DNA from: Actinomadura roseirufa
Lineage (GTDB): Bacteria > Actinomycetota > Actinomycetes > Streptosporangiales > Streptosporangiaceae
Length of the DNA stretch: 64,000 bases
NCBI RefSeq assembly: GCF_900659635.1
Contig: NZ_CAACVB010000009.1
Coordinates: forward strand, 17,410-81,409
Reading direction: 5' to 3'
The position numbers were made by a program, and so were the translations under genes. The notes below the pieces were generated by a model that made no database searches, was not told the origin of the DNA, and saw only the letters and a program-made list of their open reading frames with translations. Below, piece after piece: positions 44,333-53,397 of this stretch (position 1 is the stretch's first letter; each line of letters starts with the position of its first letter).

Positions 44333-45433
44333 CTACGAGCGCACACCCGAGGGGGACTCCGCCGGTTCGTCCGCCGCCGGTGCAGGCGGCGGCCCCTTTC
44401 GGCGGGCGCCGATCCGGGCGGGCAGCGAGAAGCCGAGCTCGCGACCGGAGGTGATCCCGCCGGGACGCAGGAGCAAGGTCAGCAGCAGCGTCAGGGCGAG
44501 GATCAGCTGCTGGATGCCAGGGTGCGGGTGGAGCTCGATCGGGCCCACCCCGCCTCCCGCCTCGATCCTGCGCAGCAGTTCGGCCAGCACGGAGATGAAG
44601 ACGGTCCCGATGACGGCCCCGCTCAGGCTTCGTATTCCGCCGACGATCAGCATCAGCAGCGTGAGCAGCGTGAGCTGAAGATAGACGTCGCCCGGGGTCA
44701 GCGCCCCGAGGAAGCGGACGTACAGCCCACCGCCGACGCCGCACACGAACGCGCTGATGACGAGCGCGATCGAGCGGTCGCGGCGGATGCGGACGCCCAG
44801 CGCTGCGGCGGCGACGGGATCCTCGCGGGAGGCGCGCAGCCGGAAGCCGGGCCGGCTCAGCTGGTAGGCCATGGCGATGGCGATCGCGCCGATGAGCCAG
44901 GGGACCGTGGCGCCTATGGTGAGGTCGGCCGGGATCCCCACGATCCCCTGCGAGCCGCGCGTGACCGCGTCCCAGTTGCTGATCACGACGTTGACGCTGA
45001 TGAGCAGCGCCAGGCTCGCGATGCCGGCCGCCATCCCGTCCAGGCGCAGGGTCAACAGCGCGAAGACGGCCGCGACCAGGACGGAGAGCAGGCCGGAGAA
45101 GAGCAGCGCCACGGGTAGGGCCAGCTCCAGGTCCGCGAGCCAACCCGGAAGCGCGGGCAGCAGCGCCTGCTTCAGGGCGTGGGGCATGGTCGTCAGCGCC
45201 GTGGCATACGCCCCCACGGCGACGAACACGACGTGACCGAAGGACAGAACGCCCGAGTTGCCGACGAAGATGTACGTCCCGACGGTGATGACGCCCATGA
45301 CGAGCATCTGCGTGGCCGTCCGCTGGGTCGTCTCCGAACCGAGGAGGGCCAGGCCGCTGACGACGAGCACCAGCAGCGTGCACGTGACGGCGGGTGCGCC
45401 GCGCGAAAGCAGGGGAAAACGCGTGTTCGTCAT
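44333..45433 (-). CDS. livM: Branched-chain amino acid-type ABC transporter permease (LivM)
   Basis: 366 residues, about ten membrane helices; LivM family features FVGNSGVLSFGHVVFVAVGA and SREDPVAAAALGVRI (the EAA-like cytoplasmic loop). ATG 45433 overlaps the livH stop (ATGA), indicating coupling. Last gene of a K-G-F-H-M operon. The short proline-rich tail is not conserved. Confidence 0.9.
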   Translation of the reverse strand: MTNTRFPLLSRGAPAVTCTLLVLVVSGLALLGSETTQRTATQMLVMGVITVGTYIFVGNSGVLSFGHVVFVAVGAYATALTTMPHALKQALLPALPGWLADLELALPVALLFSGLLSVLVAAVFALLTLRLDGMAAGIASLALLISVNVVISNWDAVTRGSQGIVGIPADLTIGATVPWLIGAIAIAMAYQLSRPGFRLRASREDPVAAAALGVRIRRDRSIALVISAFVCGVGGGLYVRFLGALTPGDVYLQLTLLTLLMLIVGGIRSLSGAVIGTVFISVLAELLRRIEAGGGVGPIELHPHPGIQQLILALTLLLTLLLRPGGITSGRELGFSLPARIGARRKGPPPAPAADEPAESPSGVRS

Positions 45434-46302
45434 ACGCGCACCGCCCCGGGGCGGCCCGCGATGCCGTGCGGACGGAACATGAGGATCACGACGATTCCGA
45501 GGTAGACCAGAGCGTCCTGGTAGGGGGCCACCCCACCGGGCAGATACGCCTGAAGCATGACGGTGAGCAGGGCGAGGACGTACGCGCCGAGCGCCGCCGC
45601 CCACAGCCGGCCGAGCCCGCCGAGCACGATCGCGACGAAGCCGACGAGCACCGGTCGCAGGCCCATGCTCGGCGTCAGCGAGCCCGTGCTCGCCACCAGG
45701 AAGATCGCGGCGATCCCGGCGAACGCGCCGCTCACCCCGAACGCGCTGGCGACGACGAGGTTGGCGCGCACCCCGAGGGCGCGGGCCATCGTGAAGTCCT
45801 CGGCGGCGGCGCGCATCTGGACGCCGAGCGACGTCGCGCGCAGGAACCACGCGAGCCCCGCCAGCAGCACCGCGGTGACACCGATGATCGCGAAGTCGAG
45901 CTTGCCGACCGACAATCCGGCCACCTTCACGCTCGCGCCGAGGTTCCCGAGCACGTCGGTGCTCTTCGGGTCGGCGCCTTCGAACAGCAGCACGCCGCCC
46001 TGGATGAACAGGCTGAGGGCGAAGGAGGTCATCAGCAGCGTCTCCCCGCTCGCCCCCCGCACGGAGCGGAAGGCGAGCCGTTCCATCGCCAGCCCGAACC
46101 CGATGACGACGGCCACCACGAGCACCGCCGTCACGGCGAACGGCAGCGAGGAGAACCACAGCAGCGCGTACCCGCCGATCATGATCAGTTCGCCGTGCGC
46201 GAAGTTGATCAGCCCCATGATGCTGAACAGCAGGGCGACGCCGAGGGCGATCAAGGCGTAGAGGCTGCCCAGGCTGAGCGCGTTGACGAGGTTCTGAGCC
46301 AT
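45430..46302 (-). CDS. livH: Branched-chain amino acid-type ABC transporter permease (LivH)
   Basis: 290 residues, eight or so helices; N-terminus LSLGSLYALIALGVALLFSI and INFAHGELIMIGGY are diagnostic of LivH. The EAA-like loop AAAEDFTMARALGV follows. ATG 46302 lies 5 bp after the livF stop. It forms the heterodimeric channel with LivM. Confidence 0.92.
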   Translation of the reverse strand: MAQNLVNALSLGSLYALIALGVALLFSIMGLINFAHGELIMIGGYALLWFSSLPFAVTAVLVVAVVIGFGLAMERLAFRSVRGASGETLLMTSFALSLFIQGGVLLFEGADPKSTDVLGNLGASVKVAGLSVGKLDFAIIGVTAVLLAGLAWFLRATSLGVQMRAAAEDFTMARALGVRANLVVASAFGVSGAFAGIAAIFLVASTGSLTPSMGLRPVLVGFVAIVLGGLGRLWAAALGAYVLALLTVMLQAYLPGGVAPYQDALVYLGIVVILMFRPHGIAGRPGAVRV

Positions 46303-46307
46303 CGCGC

Positions 46308-47021
46308 TCACCCCATTCCCAGGTGCTTGGCGCGGAACGAAGGGTTCCGCAGCAGCTCGTCCGGCTCGTCCACGCGCTCGATCACGCCTCCTCGCAACGA
46401 GAACAGATGGTCGGCGAGCTTCACCGCGCGCGCGACGTTCTGCTCGACGAGCAGGATCGTCAGCCCCTCGTCGCGGAGCGCGGCGAGGGCGGCGAACAGC
46501 TCGTCGAGCACCACCGGGGCGAGCCCGAGCGAGGGCTCGTCCAGGACCAGCAACTCCGGCGCGGCCACCAGCGCCCGGCCGATCGCGAGCTGCTGGCACT
46601 CGCCGCCCGACAGCACCGCGGCCCGCTCGGAGAGGCGATCCGCCAGTACGGGAAAGTGCCGCAGCGCCAGTCCCACCCGTTCGGAGACGTCGGCGTCCTT
46701 GGCCAGCGCGCAGCCGGCGAGACGCAGGTTCTCGCCGATCGACAGCGTGCGGAACACGCCGCGCGACTCCGGGACGAACGAGATGCCCGCCCGCGCCCTG
46801 CGCTCGGGCGTCCAGCCCGTGATGTCCGTGCCGCGCCAGCGGACCGATCCGCTCCGCGTTCGCACCAGACCTTGGATCGCCTGCATGGTGCTGGACTTGC
46901 CGGCTCCGTTCGGACCGACGATCGCCACCACGTCGCCTCGCTCGACGCTGAGCGAAACGCCCTTCACGGCGTCGATCGGCCCGTACGAGACGTGCAGGTC
47001 GGAGACCTCGAGCAACGTCAT
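46308..47021 (-). CDS. livF: ABC transporter ATPase (LivF)
   Basis: 237 residues. Walker A GPNGAGKSS (36-44), Q-loop IQGL, signature LSGGECQQLAIGRAL, Walker B LLVLDEPSLGLAP and H-loop region LLVEQN: the LivF pattern including MQAIQGL and GVFRTLSIGENL. The start overlaps the livG stop by 4 bp (ATGA). Confidence 0.93.
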   Translation of the reverse strand: MTLLEVSDLHVSYGPIDAVKGVSLSVERGDVVAIVGPNGAGKSSTMQAIQGLVRTRSGSVRWRGTDITGWTPERRARAGISFVPESRGVFRTLSIGENLRLAGCALAKDADVSERVGLALRHFPVLADRLSERAAVLSGGECQQLAIGRALVAAPELLVLDEPSLGLAPVVLDELFAALAALRDEGLTILLVEQNVARAVKLADHLFSLRGGVIERVDEPDELLRNPSFRAKHLGMG

Positions 47022-47746
47022 TCCATCGCCTCCGCCCCCAGATACGCGGACACGACCTCGGGATCGGTCCGGATCTCGTCCGGACTACCGACCCGGAGCG
47101 TGACGCCATGGTCGAGGACGTGCACGCGGTCGCACAGGCTGAGGATCACGCGCAGATCGTGCTCGATCACGATGATCGCGCAGCCGATCTCCTCATGAAT
47201 CTGCCGCACGGTCCGCGCCATCGCGGCGCTCTCGTCGTCGTTGAGGCCCGCCGCCGGCTCGTCGAGCAGGAGCACGCGCGGCCGCGCGCAGAGGGCCCGG
47301 GCCATGCCGACCCGCCTCTCCACTCCGTACGGCAGGTCGCGGGCGAGGACGTCGGCGCTCTGGTTCAGGTCGAACCAGTCCAGTGCCTGACTCGCGCGAG
47401 CCCGCGCGGTCTCCCACTTTCCGCCGCCGCCGACCACCGCCGCCTCGCAGTTCTCGAGCACGGTCATGTGCGGGAACAGCCGGACGTCCTGGAAGGTTCG
47501 ACTGATCCCCGCCCTCGCCCGGCGGGGAGCATCCCAGCCGGTGATCCGGCGGCCGTCGAACTCGACCTCGCCCGTCGTGGGACGCTGGAAGCCCGACAGC
47601 ACGTTGAGCAGCGTCGTCTTCCCGGCCCCGTTCGGCCCGATCAGCCCGAGGATCTCACCCTCGTCCAGCTCGAGCTCGACGTCGTCCAGTGCGCACAGTC
47701 CCGCGAAGCGCACCGTGACGTGGCTCGTGCGGAGCAGCTGACGCAT
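47018..47746 (-). CDS. livG: ABC transporter ATPase (LivG)
   Basis: 242 residues. Walker A GPNGAGKTT, LivG-type ISRTFQDVRLFPHMTVLEN, a signature region shortened to LPYGVERRVGMARALCARP (LSYG-type, normal for LivG), and Walker B VLLLDEPAAGLND. It starts 5 bp after the substrate-binding protein stop and overlaps livF by 4 bp. Confidence 0.93.
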   Translation of the reverse strand: MRQLLRTSHVTVRFAGLCALDDVELELDEGEILGLIGPNGAGKTTLLNVLSGFQRPTTGEVEFDGRRITGWDAPRRARAGISRTFQDVRLFPHMTVLENCEAAVVGGGGKWETARARASQALDWFDLNQSADVLARDLPYGVERRVGMARALCARPRVLLLDEPAAGLNDDESAAMARTVRQIHEEIGCAIIVIEHDLRVILSLCDRVHVLDHGVTLRVGSPDEIRTDPEVVSAYLGAEAME

Positions 47747-47751
47747 CCGGC

Positions 47752-48963
47752 TCAGCCTTCCTTGGTCTTGCGTCCGCCGGCGTACGTGGCGGCCGGGCTG
47801 ATCCGGCCTCCCTCGACGCTCATGATCACCGAGGGGCGCTCGGTCACGATGTGCTGCATCGTCTTGTACCCCGTGGGGCCGGCGATCGTCTCGTACGTCC
47901 CCAGGGTGTCGATCGCCTTCGCCAGCGCGGGGCCGCTGGTGGTGTCCGCCGTCTCGATCGCCTTGGCGAGCATCTGGATCGTCGCGTAGCCGGTGAGCGA
48001 GTAGGACGTGACGGAGGGCTCGCCGAACTTCGCCTTGTAGCGAGCGAAGAAGTCGTTCACGTCCTTGCGCGGGTCATCGCCGTACAGCGACCCGAAGGCG
48101 TCGTAGTAGAAGTTCTTCAGGTTCGGGACGCCCTTCAGCCAGTAGTTGCCGTCCATGGCGATGTTCGACATGACCGGGATGTCGACGCCCGCCGCCCGGA
48201 GCTGACGCAGGGCCGTGCCCGCTCCCGGGTTGTAGCTGCACAGTTCGAGCACGTCGGCGCCGGACGCGCGCAGCCGCGCGATCTGACCGGCGAACGAGGT
48301 GTCCTTCTGCTGGATCGTGTCGCTCCCGACCACCTTGGCCTGCGGCTGGGCGCCGAACGTCGACTCGAACGCGGCGCAGGTCTCCTTCGTGTGCGTGATG
48401 CTCGGATCGCGCCAGAGATACGCCTTCTTGTAGCCCTTGTCGTAGGCGAACTGGGCCATGTTCGTCGCCCCGGCCGCGCTCTTGGTGCCCATGGAGTAGG
48501 CGAGCGGTCCGAGCGTGGGGACGTCGAACTGCGAGGAGCCCGCACAGGGGGACACCGCCACGACCTTCTTGCTGGTCGCCGCGATGGTCGCGGGGCTTCC
48601 GAGGTCGAAGTCGCAGGTCACGAACATGACCTTCGCCCCCTGCGAGAGCAGGTCGAGGCCCACGGTGGTGCCGAGCGCCCGGTCGGACTTCGTGTCGCCG
48701 TACTTGAGTTCGAGGCGATGACCCTTGACGCCGCCGCGGGCGTTGATGTCCGCCACGGCGAGCTCGGCGCCGCGGGCCGGTCCGAGGTCGTAGGCCGCGG
48801 CGAACCCGGAGCGCGCGACCGCCATCCCGATGACGATCGCCCCGTCCGGCAGCTTCGCCTTCGCGGACGACGTACCCGAGTCATCGGCGCCGCCGCCGCA
48901 GCCGGCGGCGGCCACGCTCAGCCCGAGGATCCCTGCGGTCAGGTGAAGGACAGTTCGGCGCAT
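47752..48963 (-). CDS. livK: ABC transporter substrate-binding lipoprotein (LivK type)
   Basis: 403 residues. Lipoprotein signal: MRRTVLHLTAGILGLSV followed by AAAGCGGG (lipid-modified Cys about 22). The mature part is a type I periplasmic-binding fold with MAVARSGFAAAYDLGPARGA, ADINARGGVKGHRLEL and FVTCDFDLGSPATIAATSKK. First gene of the operon. The ligand may be a branched-chain amino acid, amide, urea or aromatic compound; the sequence does not decide. The region upstream (48964-49040) is AT-rich and likely carries the promoter. Confidence 0.92.
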   Translation of the reverse strand: MRRTVLHLTAGILGLSVAAAGCGGGADDSGTSSAKAKLPDGAIVIGMAVARSGFAAAYDLGPARGAELAVADINARGGVKGHRLELKYGDTKSDRALGTTVGLDLLSQGAKVMFVTCDFDLGSPATIAATSKKVVAVSPCAGSSQFDVPTLGPLAYSMGTKSAAGATNMAQFAYDKGYKKAYLWRDPSITHTKETCAAFESTFGAQPQAKVVGSDTIQQKDTSFAGQIARLRASGADVLELCSYNPGAGTALRQLRAAGVDIPVMSNIAMDGNYWLKGVPNLKNFYYDAFGSLYGDDPRKDVNDFFARYKAKFGEPSVTSYSLTGYATIQMLAKAIETADTTSGPALAKAIDTLGTYETIAGPTGYKTMQHIVTERPSVIMSVEGGRISPAATYAGGRKTKEG

Positions 48964-49040
48964 CTCGCTAATCCCTTGATCTCGATGGCCAGCTTGTCAT
49001 CGCAAATTTAAAGCACTGAAATCTCAATGTCTAGGCTCAG

Positions 49041-49753
49041 ATATCTCAACTCTGCAACGTGAAAGATCGCCCGCCAGGGGCCCCTGACCTGGGGCGCCTC
49101 CGCCAACGCCTGCGCCCTCGGGCCTCTGCTCGCCCCCACGGCGGCGCGATCCAGGGCCGTACCGCCGTCCCTGCCGGGCCGAGGGCACACCGTCATCGCG
49201 AATCCCGCCGAGCGGCCGGGGTCCACCGATCCGGGGGCGTCGCCTCGTCCCCACGTTCCACCTCGGCCTGCCCGGGCGGGGGGTCGCGAGCAAGGGCAGG
49301 CGGTGATCGACGGCTCGCCTCGACGACACGGGCCCACTGGCGTAGGGGAGCACATCTCACGTCGGGGAGCACTCGCCGTGGGTCATGCCAGGACGACCAG
49401 TCCGCCGGGCAGCCCGGCGTCAGAGCACCACACGCCGCACGCGGGGGAGCACGGGGCGGTGACGGCATCGCCGACGGTCCGCTGATCTGCGGCGCCGACC
49501 AGTTACGTCGGGTTCGGTGAAGGCGGCGCTCTGTGACGGAGGCGGGTCATCAGGGATGGATCGTACGTTGTCTTCGGCTGATGAAGGCGTGTCGCGGGCC
49601 GGCCGGTCATCGCGAGGCGTGGGCGTCGGGGCCGGCCGGGGACGGAAGCGCATCTGCTGTACGGGGTGATACTGCGGGGCGCGGGCCGGCTGGAAGCCGG
49701 TCTGGAGCCGGCCGGCTCCGCGTTGTCCGGCGGTTACGCCGCAGGATCTGTGA
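49041..49753. other. Region without recognised gene
   Basis: About 710 bp between the transporter promoter and the SGNH remnant. Open frames on both strands show no domain; no RNA gene or strong hairpin was recognised. Confidence 0.5.
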
Positions 49754-50255
49754 TCACGCGACCAGGCGCAGCCTGGCTTCCGCGAGTGCGTCGTGGCCGG
49801 CCGATGTCGGGTGCACGCCGTCCTCGGAGCGGTACTCCGGCCCGGTCGTCTCGGCGAGTTCGGTGAACATGCCGTCGGCGGCAAGCAGTTGGGCGCCGTA
49901 TTTGGCGGTGAGTTCCCGCACGGCCTGAATTTTCGGGTTCAGGTCGGCGCGCCAGTTCTTTCGTTCTTCTTCGCCGATGAGTGCGGCACCGGCTTCGATG
50001 ACGCTATGAATCGGCAGGAGGAACGGCTCGATCAGAATCAGTTGCGTGCCCGACTCGGCGAGTGCTGCCAGCAGACGGTCATAGCCCGCTGTTCAGCCAG
50101 GTCATGGGACGGTCAGGGTGCCGGAAGCACCACTCGCCCGCGACTCGCAGCGGGTAGCCGCATCCGAAGGGATCCTCGTCGGCCGGTCGCCGGAGTTCGG
50201 TGATCGAATCGCCGGTGAACATCACCGTGCTTCCCGGGCGGAGGGTAATCGTCAT
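49754..50255 (-). pseudogene. SGNH/GDSL hydrolase with internal deletion
   Basis: ATG 50255 begins MTITLRPGSTVMFTGDSITE with the nucleophile block (GDSIT) and continues to MTWLNSG, where a stop follows at about 50083. In another frame the C-terminus is intact: YDRLLAALAESGTQLILIEP, RSEDGVHPTSAGHDAL with the catalytic Asp-His (DGVH), and the end at 49754. Between them about 60-80 residues, including blocks II and III, are deleted. A once-functional esterase/lipase-like gene, now dead. Confidence 0.82.
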
Positions 50256-50317
50256 GCTTGTTCCCCTGGCATTTCTGAATTCTATGGCGTGGTGCCCCTC
50301 GCTGACTGTGGTGTGGG

Positions 50318-51220
50318 TCAGTCGACCAAGAGGACGAGCTTTCCGCGCACGCTACCGGCCTCGCCGAGGCGATGCGCCTCCGCCACGTCGGCCAGGGGGA
50401 GCGTCCGGCCGACGGGGAGCGAGAACCGGCCCGACTCGATCAACTCGCCGATCTGGGCGATCACGTACAGCGCACGGCCCGCGTCACCCCTGCTGAAGCG
50501 CACACCGTGCCGTTGGGCACCGGCGAAGTCCGCGATGGTGATCACATGCTCAGGACCACCGACGAGCGAGATGAGCTCCGGCAGGACACCGCTCCCGGCC
50601 ACGTCCAGCGCGAGGTCGGCCCCCTCGGGTGCGAGCGCACGGATCCGCTCGGCCATGCCGAGGCCATAGGCGACGGGTTCGGCGCCGAGCGAGCGCAGGA
50701 GGTCGTGGGCGGCCGGGCTGCCGGTACCGATCACGCGCGCGCCCCGGGCCACGGCGAGCTGGACGGCGGCACCGCCGACGCTTCCGGAGGCGCCGTTGAT
50801 GAGCAGCGTGCGACCGCTCATGACACCCAGCTGGTCGAGCGCACGCGCCGCGGTCTCGATCGCGGCCGGCAGCGCGGCGGCCTCGGCGAAACCGAGAGAC
50901 GGCGGGATGGGCGCGTAGCAGGACAGCACCGCCAGCTCCGCCTGAACGCCGCTGACGGCGGAGAATCCGAACACCCGGTCGCCGACGGCGACACCCGTGA
51001 CACCCTCACCGAGCTCGTCGACGATGCCCGCCGCTTCGTACCCAAGGGTCTGCGGAAGCTCTTGGTCGAGCTGCCCTTGGCGCTTCTTCCAGTCGCTCGC
51101 GTTGACCCCCGCGGCCCGCACAGCGATCCGGACCTCACCGGCACCGGGGTGCGGATCCGGCAGGTCCACGATCTCAAGGACCTCCGGGCCCCCGAACCGG
51201 CTGAACTCAGCCGCCTTCAT
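50318..51220 (-). CDS. NADP-dependent quinone-reductase-like oxidoreductase (MDR)
   Basis: 300 residues. GroES-like N-terminal domain (GEVRIAVRAAGVNASDWKKR, LGYEAAGIVDELGEGV) and Rossmann fold with INGASGSVGGAAVQLA near 142, as in the zinc-free quinone oxidoreductase group. ATG 51220. No regulator is adjacent. Just upstream (51340-51395) CTGACGCAG occurs twice followed by CCTGAT-type sequence, possible regulator sites. Confidence 0.88.
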   Translation of the reverse strand: MKAAEFSRFGGPEVLEIVDLPDPHPGAGEVRIAVRAAGVNASDWKKRQGQLDQELPQTLGYEAAGIVDELGEGVTGVAVGDRVFGFSAVSGVQAELAVLSCYAPIPPSLGFAEAAALPAAIETAARALDQLGVMSGRTLLINGASGSVGGAAVQLAVARGARVIGTGSPAAHDLLRSLGAEPVAYGLGMAERIRALAPEGADLALDVAGSGVLPELISLVGGPEHVITIADFAGAQRHGVRFSRGDAGRALYVIAQIGELIESGRFSLPVGRTLPLADVAEAHRLGEAGSVRGKLVLLVD

Positions 51221-51489
51221 CTATGGCTCCATTCTCGCCCTGGGACGATCGGGGTGGAGGCCGGCTGGACAGGTTCCCTCCGGCCGGGGGACATTCCGGC
51301 ATATGGTCTGCTCGTCCGAGCGCTCGCTGACACACGCAGAGCCTGACGCAGGTCCCTGATAGGGAGCTCACATCACGCTGACGCAGACCTGATACTCGGG
51401 CCATCGCGGTGGCGGCTGGCCGAGCCGTGTGAGGAGCATGGCCGTCTTGGCGGCCACCGTTCCTCTGGGGGGACGGCGTTTGCCGCCGC

Positions 51490-51864
51490 TCAGCTCAGGC
51501 GGGTTTGCAAGAGGCAGAATTCGTTGCCTTCAGGATCTGCTAGGCAATGCCAGGGTTCTTCGCCGGTCTGGCCGACGTTGGCCGGGCGCGCCCCGAGATT
51601 CAGGAGGCGTTCGAGTTCTGCGTCCTGATCACGGTCGGTGGCATTGACGTCGATGTGCAACCGCAGCTTGCCCGCCTTGGGCTCGGCGGTGGGACTGAAG
51701 ATCAGAGTCGGCTGCAATCCGCCGAACCCTTCCCGTGGGCCGATCTCCACCGAGCCGTCGTCCTCGGTGTCGAGCACTGTGAAGCCCAGAACCTCGCACC
51801 AGAACTCCGCCAGCCGTTGCGGATCCCGGCAGTCGATCACCAGCTCGGAAATGCGGCACGCCAT
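51490..51864 (-). CDS. VOC-family (glyoxalase-like) protein
   Basis: 124 residues, one glyoxalase/bleomycin-resistance fold of the Glyoxalase_6 subtype: LVIDCRDPQRLAEFWCEVLG, LRLHIDVNATD, GEEPWHCLADPEGNEFCLL. Metal ligands His/Glu are partly present (HID, EFC). ATG 51864 (M-A-C-R) begins the domain; ATG 51894 or 51873 are less likely. Could be an enzyme or a drug-binding protein. Confidence 0.85.
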   Translation of the reverse strand: MACRISELVIDCRDPQRLAEFWCEVLGFTVLDTEDDGSVEIGPREGFGGLQPTLIFSPTAEPKAGKLRLHIDVNATDRDQDAELERLLNLGARPANVGQTGEEPWHCLADPEGNEFCLLQTRLS

Positions 51865-51949
51865 GATCGGCACCATACGGGGCGGCGCCCGCACGAGCCA
51901 ATCCTTATCCGGCCCGGGATCGCGACCCCCTCGACCGGTGACGCCATCC

Positions 51950-52552
51950 TCACTGCCGGCTCTCGCCGGACGATCGACGTGGGCGGGCGCGGACGTGCAT
52001 GTGCACCCCCTGCCGGCTGAACAGGATGAGGAGTTCGACCGGCCCGCCGTCGGCGCTGCCGAGCCAGTGGGGCAGGGACGTGTCGAACTCGGCGGCCTCG
52101 CCGGGCGGCAGCGTCAGGTCGTGGTCGCCGAGGACGAGCCGCAGCCGGCCGCTGAGGACGTACAGCCATTCGAAGCCCTCGTGAGCCTGCGGCGCGGGCT
52201 GGAGGGGTTCGGGGGCGGCCGGGATGATCATCTTGAAGGCGTGGACGCCGCCTGGCCGCCGGGACAGGGGCACGAAGGTCATCCCGAACCGCTGGACGGG
52301 CTTCAAGTGGATCCGCGGGTCGCCGGTGCGCGGGGCGCCGACGAGGTCGTCCAACGGGACGTCGTACGTGCGGGCCAGGGGCAGCAGCAGCTCCAGGGTC
52401 GCGCGGCGCTGTCCGCTCTCCAGCCGGGACAGCGTGCTCTCCGACACTCCGGTCGTCGCCGCGAGGTCGGCGAGGGTGATGCCGCGGTCGCGGCGCAGCG
52501 CGCGAAGCCGCGGTCCCACCGCGTCGAGCACGTCGTCGGTTTTACGGTCCAC
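51950..52552 (-). CDS. XRE-cupin transcriptional regulator
   Basis: 200 residues from GTG 52552. N-terminal helix-turn-helix (about 10-65: RALRRDRGITLADLAATTGV, STLSRLESGQRRATLELLL). C-terminal cupin_2 barrel (about 120-185: EGFEWLYVLSGRLRLVLGDH, LPPGEAAEFDTSLPHWLG). A common repressor type that senses a small ligand in the cupin. The neighbouring VOC gene, downstream in the same direction, may be its target. Confidence 0.9.
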   Translation of the reverse strand: MDRKTDDVLDAVGPRLRALRRDRGITLADLAATTGVSESTLSRLESGQRRATLELLLPLARTYDVPLDDLVGAPRTGDPRIHLKPVQRFGMTFVPLSRRPGGVHAFKMIIPAAPEPLQPAPQAHEGFEWLYVLSGRLRLVLGDHDLTLPPGEAAEFDTSLPHWLGSADGGPVELLILFSRQGVHMHVRARPRRSSGESRQ

Positions 52553-52734
52553 GGTGCCCAGCCTGCCAGGCCGGCACCTTCGCATGCCAACCGACGTTTG
52601 TTCTCCGAGGCCGCCTTTGGTGATGGCATAGGAGACCGGCCACGGGTCAGGCTGGCCTCGTCACTCACCCGGAGACAACGAGCAGCCAGGCGAATGTCGC
52701 TGTGGCCTGTTCCGGTGCGTCGCCGCCGGTCCTG

Positions 52735-53397
52735 TCACTGGTCTTCCTGGGAATCGGCGCCGAGGTAGGTCAGCACGGCGCGGACCCGGCGGTTGGTGTT
52801 GTCGTCGTGGGCGAGGCCGAGCTTGGCGAAGATCGTGGTGGTGTACTTGCTGATGGCGCCCTCGCTCAGGAACAGCCGGGCGGCGATGGCGGCATTGGAC
52901 AGGCCCTCGGCCATCAGCGTGAGCACCGACCTCTCGCGTTCGGTGAGCACACCGAGCGGGTCGGCCCGCGTGGGCCTGCCCAGGAGCTTCGCCACGACCG
53001 CGGGGTCGAGTGCCGTGCCGCCTCCGGCGACGCGGTCGAGTGCGTCGATGAACTGGTCGGCGTCCAGGACGCGGTCTTTGAGCTGGTAACCGATGCCGCC
53101 CCGTCCGTCGGCGAGCAGTTCGCGCGCGTAGAGCTGTTGCACGTGCTGGGAAAGGATGAGCACGGGCAGCCCTGGTACCTTCCGGCGGGCGGTGAGGGCG
53201 GCCTGCAACCCCTCGTCGGAGAGGGTCGGCGGCAGGCGCACGTCCACGATCGCCACGTCCGGACGCAGGGTGAGCAGCGCCTCCAAGGCGGCCGGGCCGG
53301 TGTCGACCGCCGCGACGACCTCGTGCCCATAAGCCTGAAGGAGGCGGACGAGGCCGTCGCGCAGCAGGAAGAGGTCCTCGGCTACGACAACGCGCAC
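52735..53397 (-). CDS. NarL/LuxR-type response regulator
   Basis: 220 residues. Receiver domain with phospho-acceptor Asp in VAIVDVRLPP (about residue 52) and Lys in YQLKDRV; C-terminal LuxR helix-turn-helix LTERERSVLTLMAEGLSNAA and LFLSEGAISKYTTTIFAKLG. It starts inside the last 16 bp of the kinase gene, so it is translationally coupled to its sensor. Confidence 0.92.
   Translation of the reverse strand: MRVVVAEDLFLLRDGLVRLLQAYGHEVVAAVDTGPAALEALLTLRPDVAIVDVRLPPTLSDEGLQAALTARRKVPGLPVLILSQHVQQLYARELLADGRGGIGYQLKDRVLDADQFIDALDRVAGGGTALDPAVVAKLLGRPTRADPLGVLTERERSVLTLMAEGLSNAAIAARLFLSEGAISKYTTTIFAKLGLAHDDNTNRRVRAVLTYLGADSQEDQ

Noticed and set aside
49041..49753. Several open frames of 60-150 codons in the gap after livK
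   Set aside because: None has a ribosome site with domain or composition support; they overlap each other on both strands.
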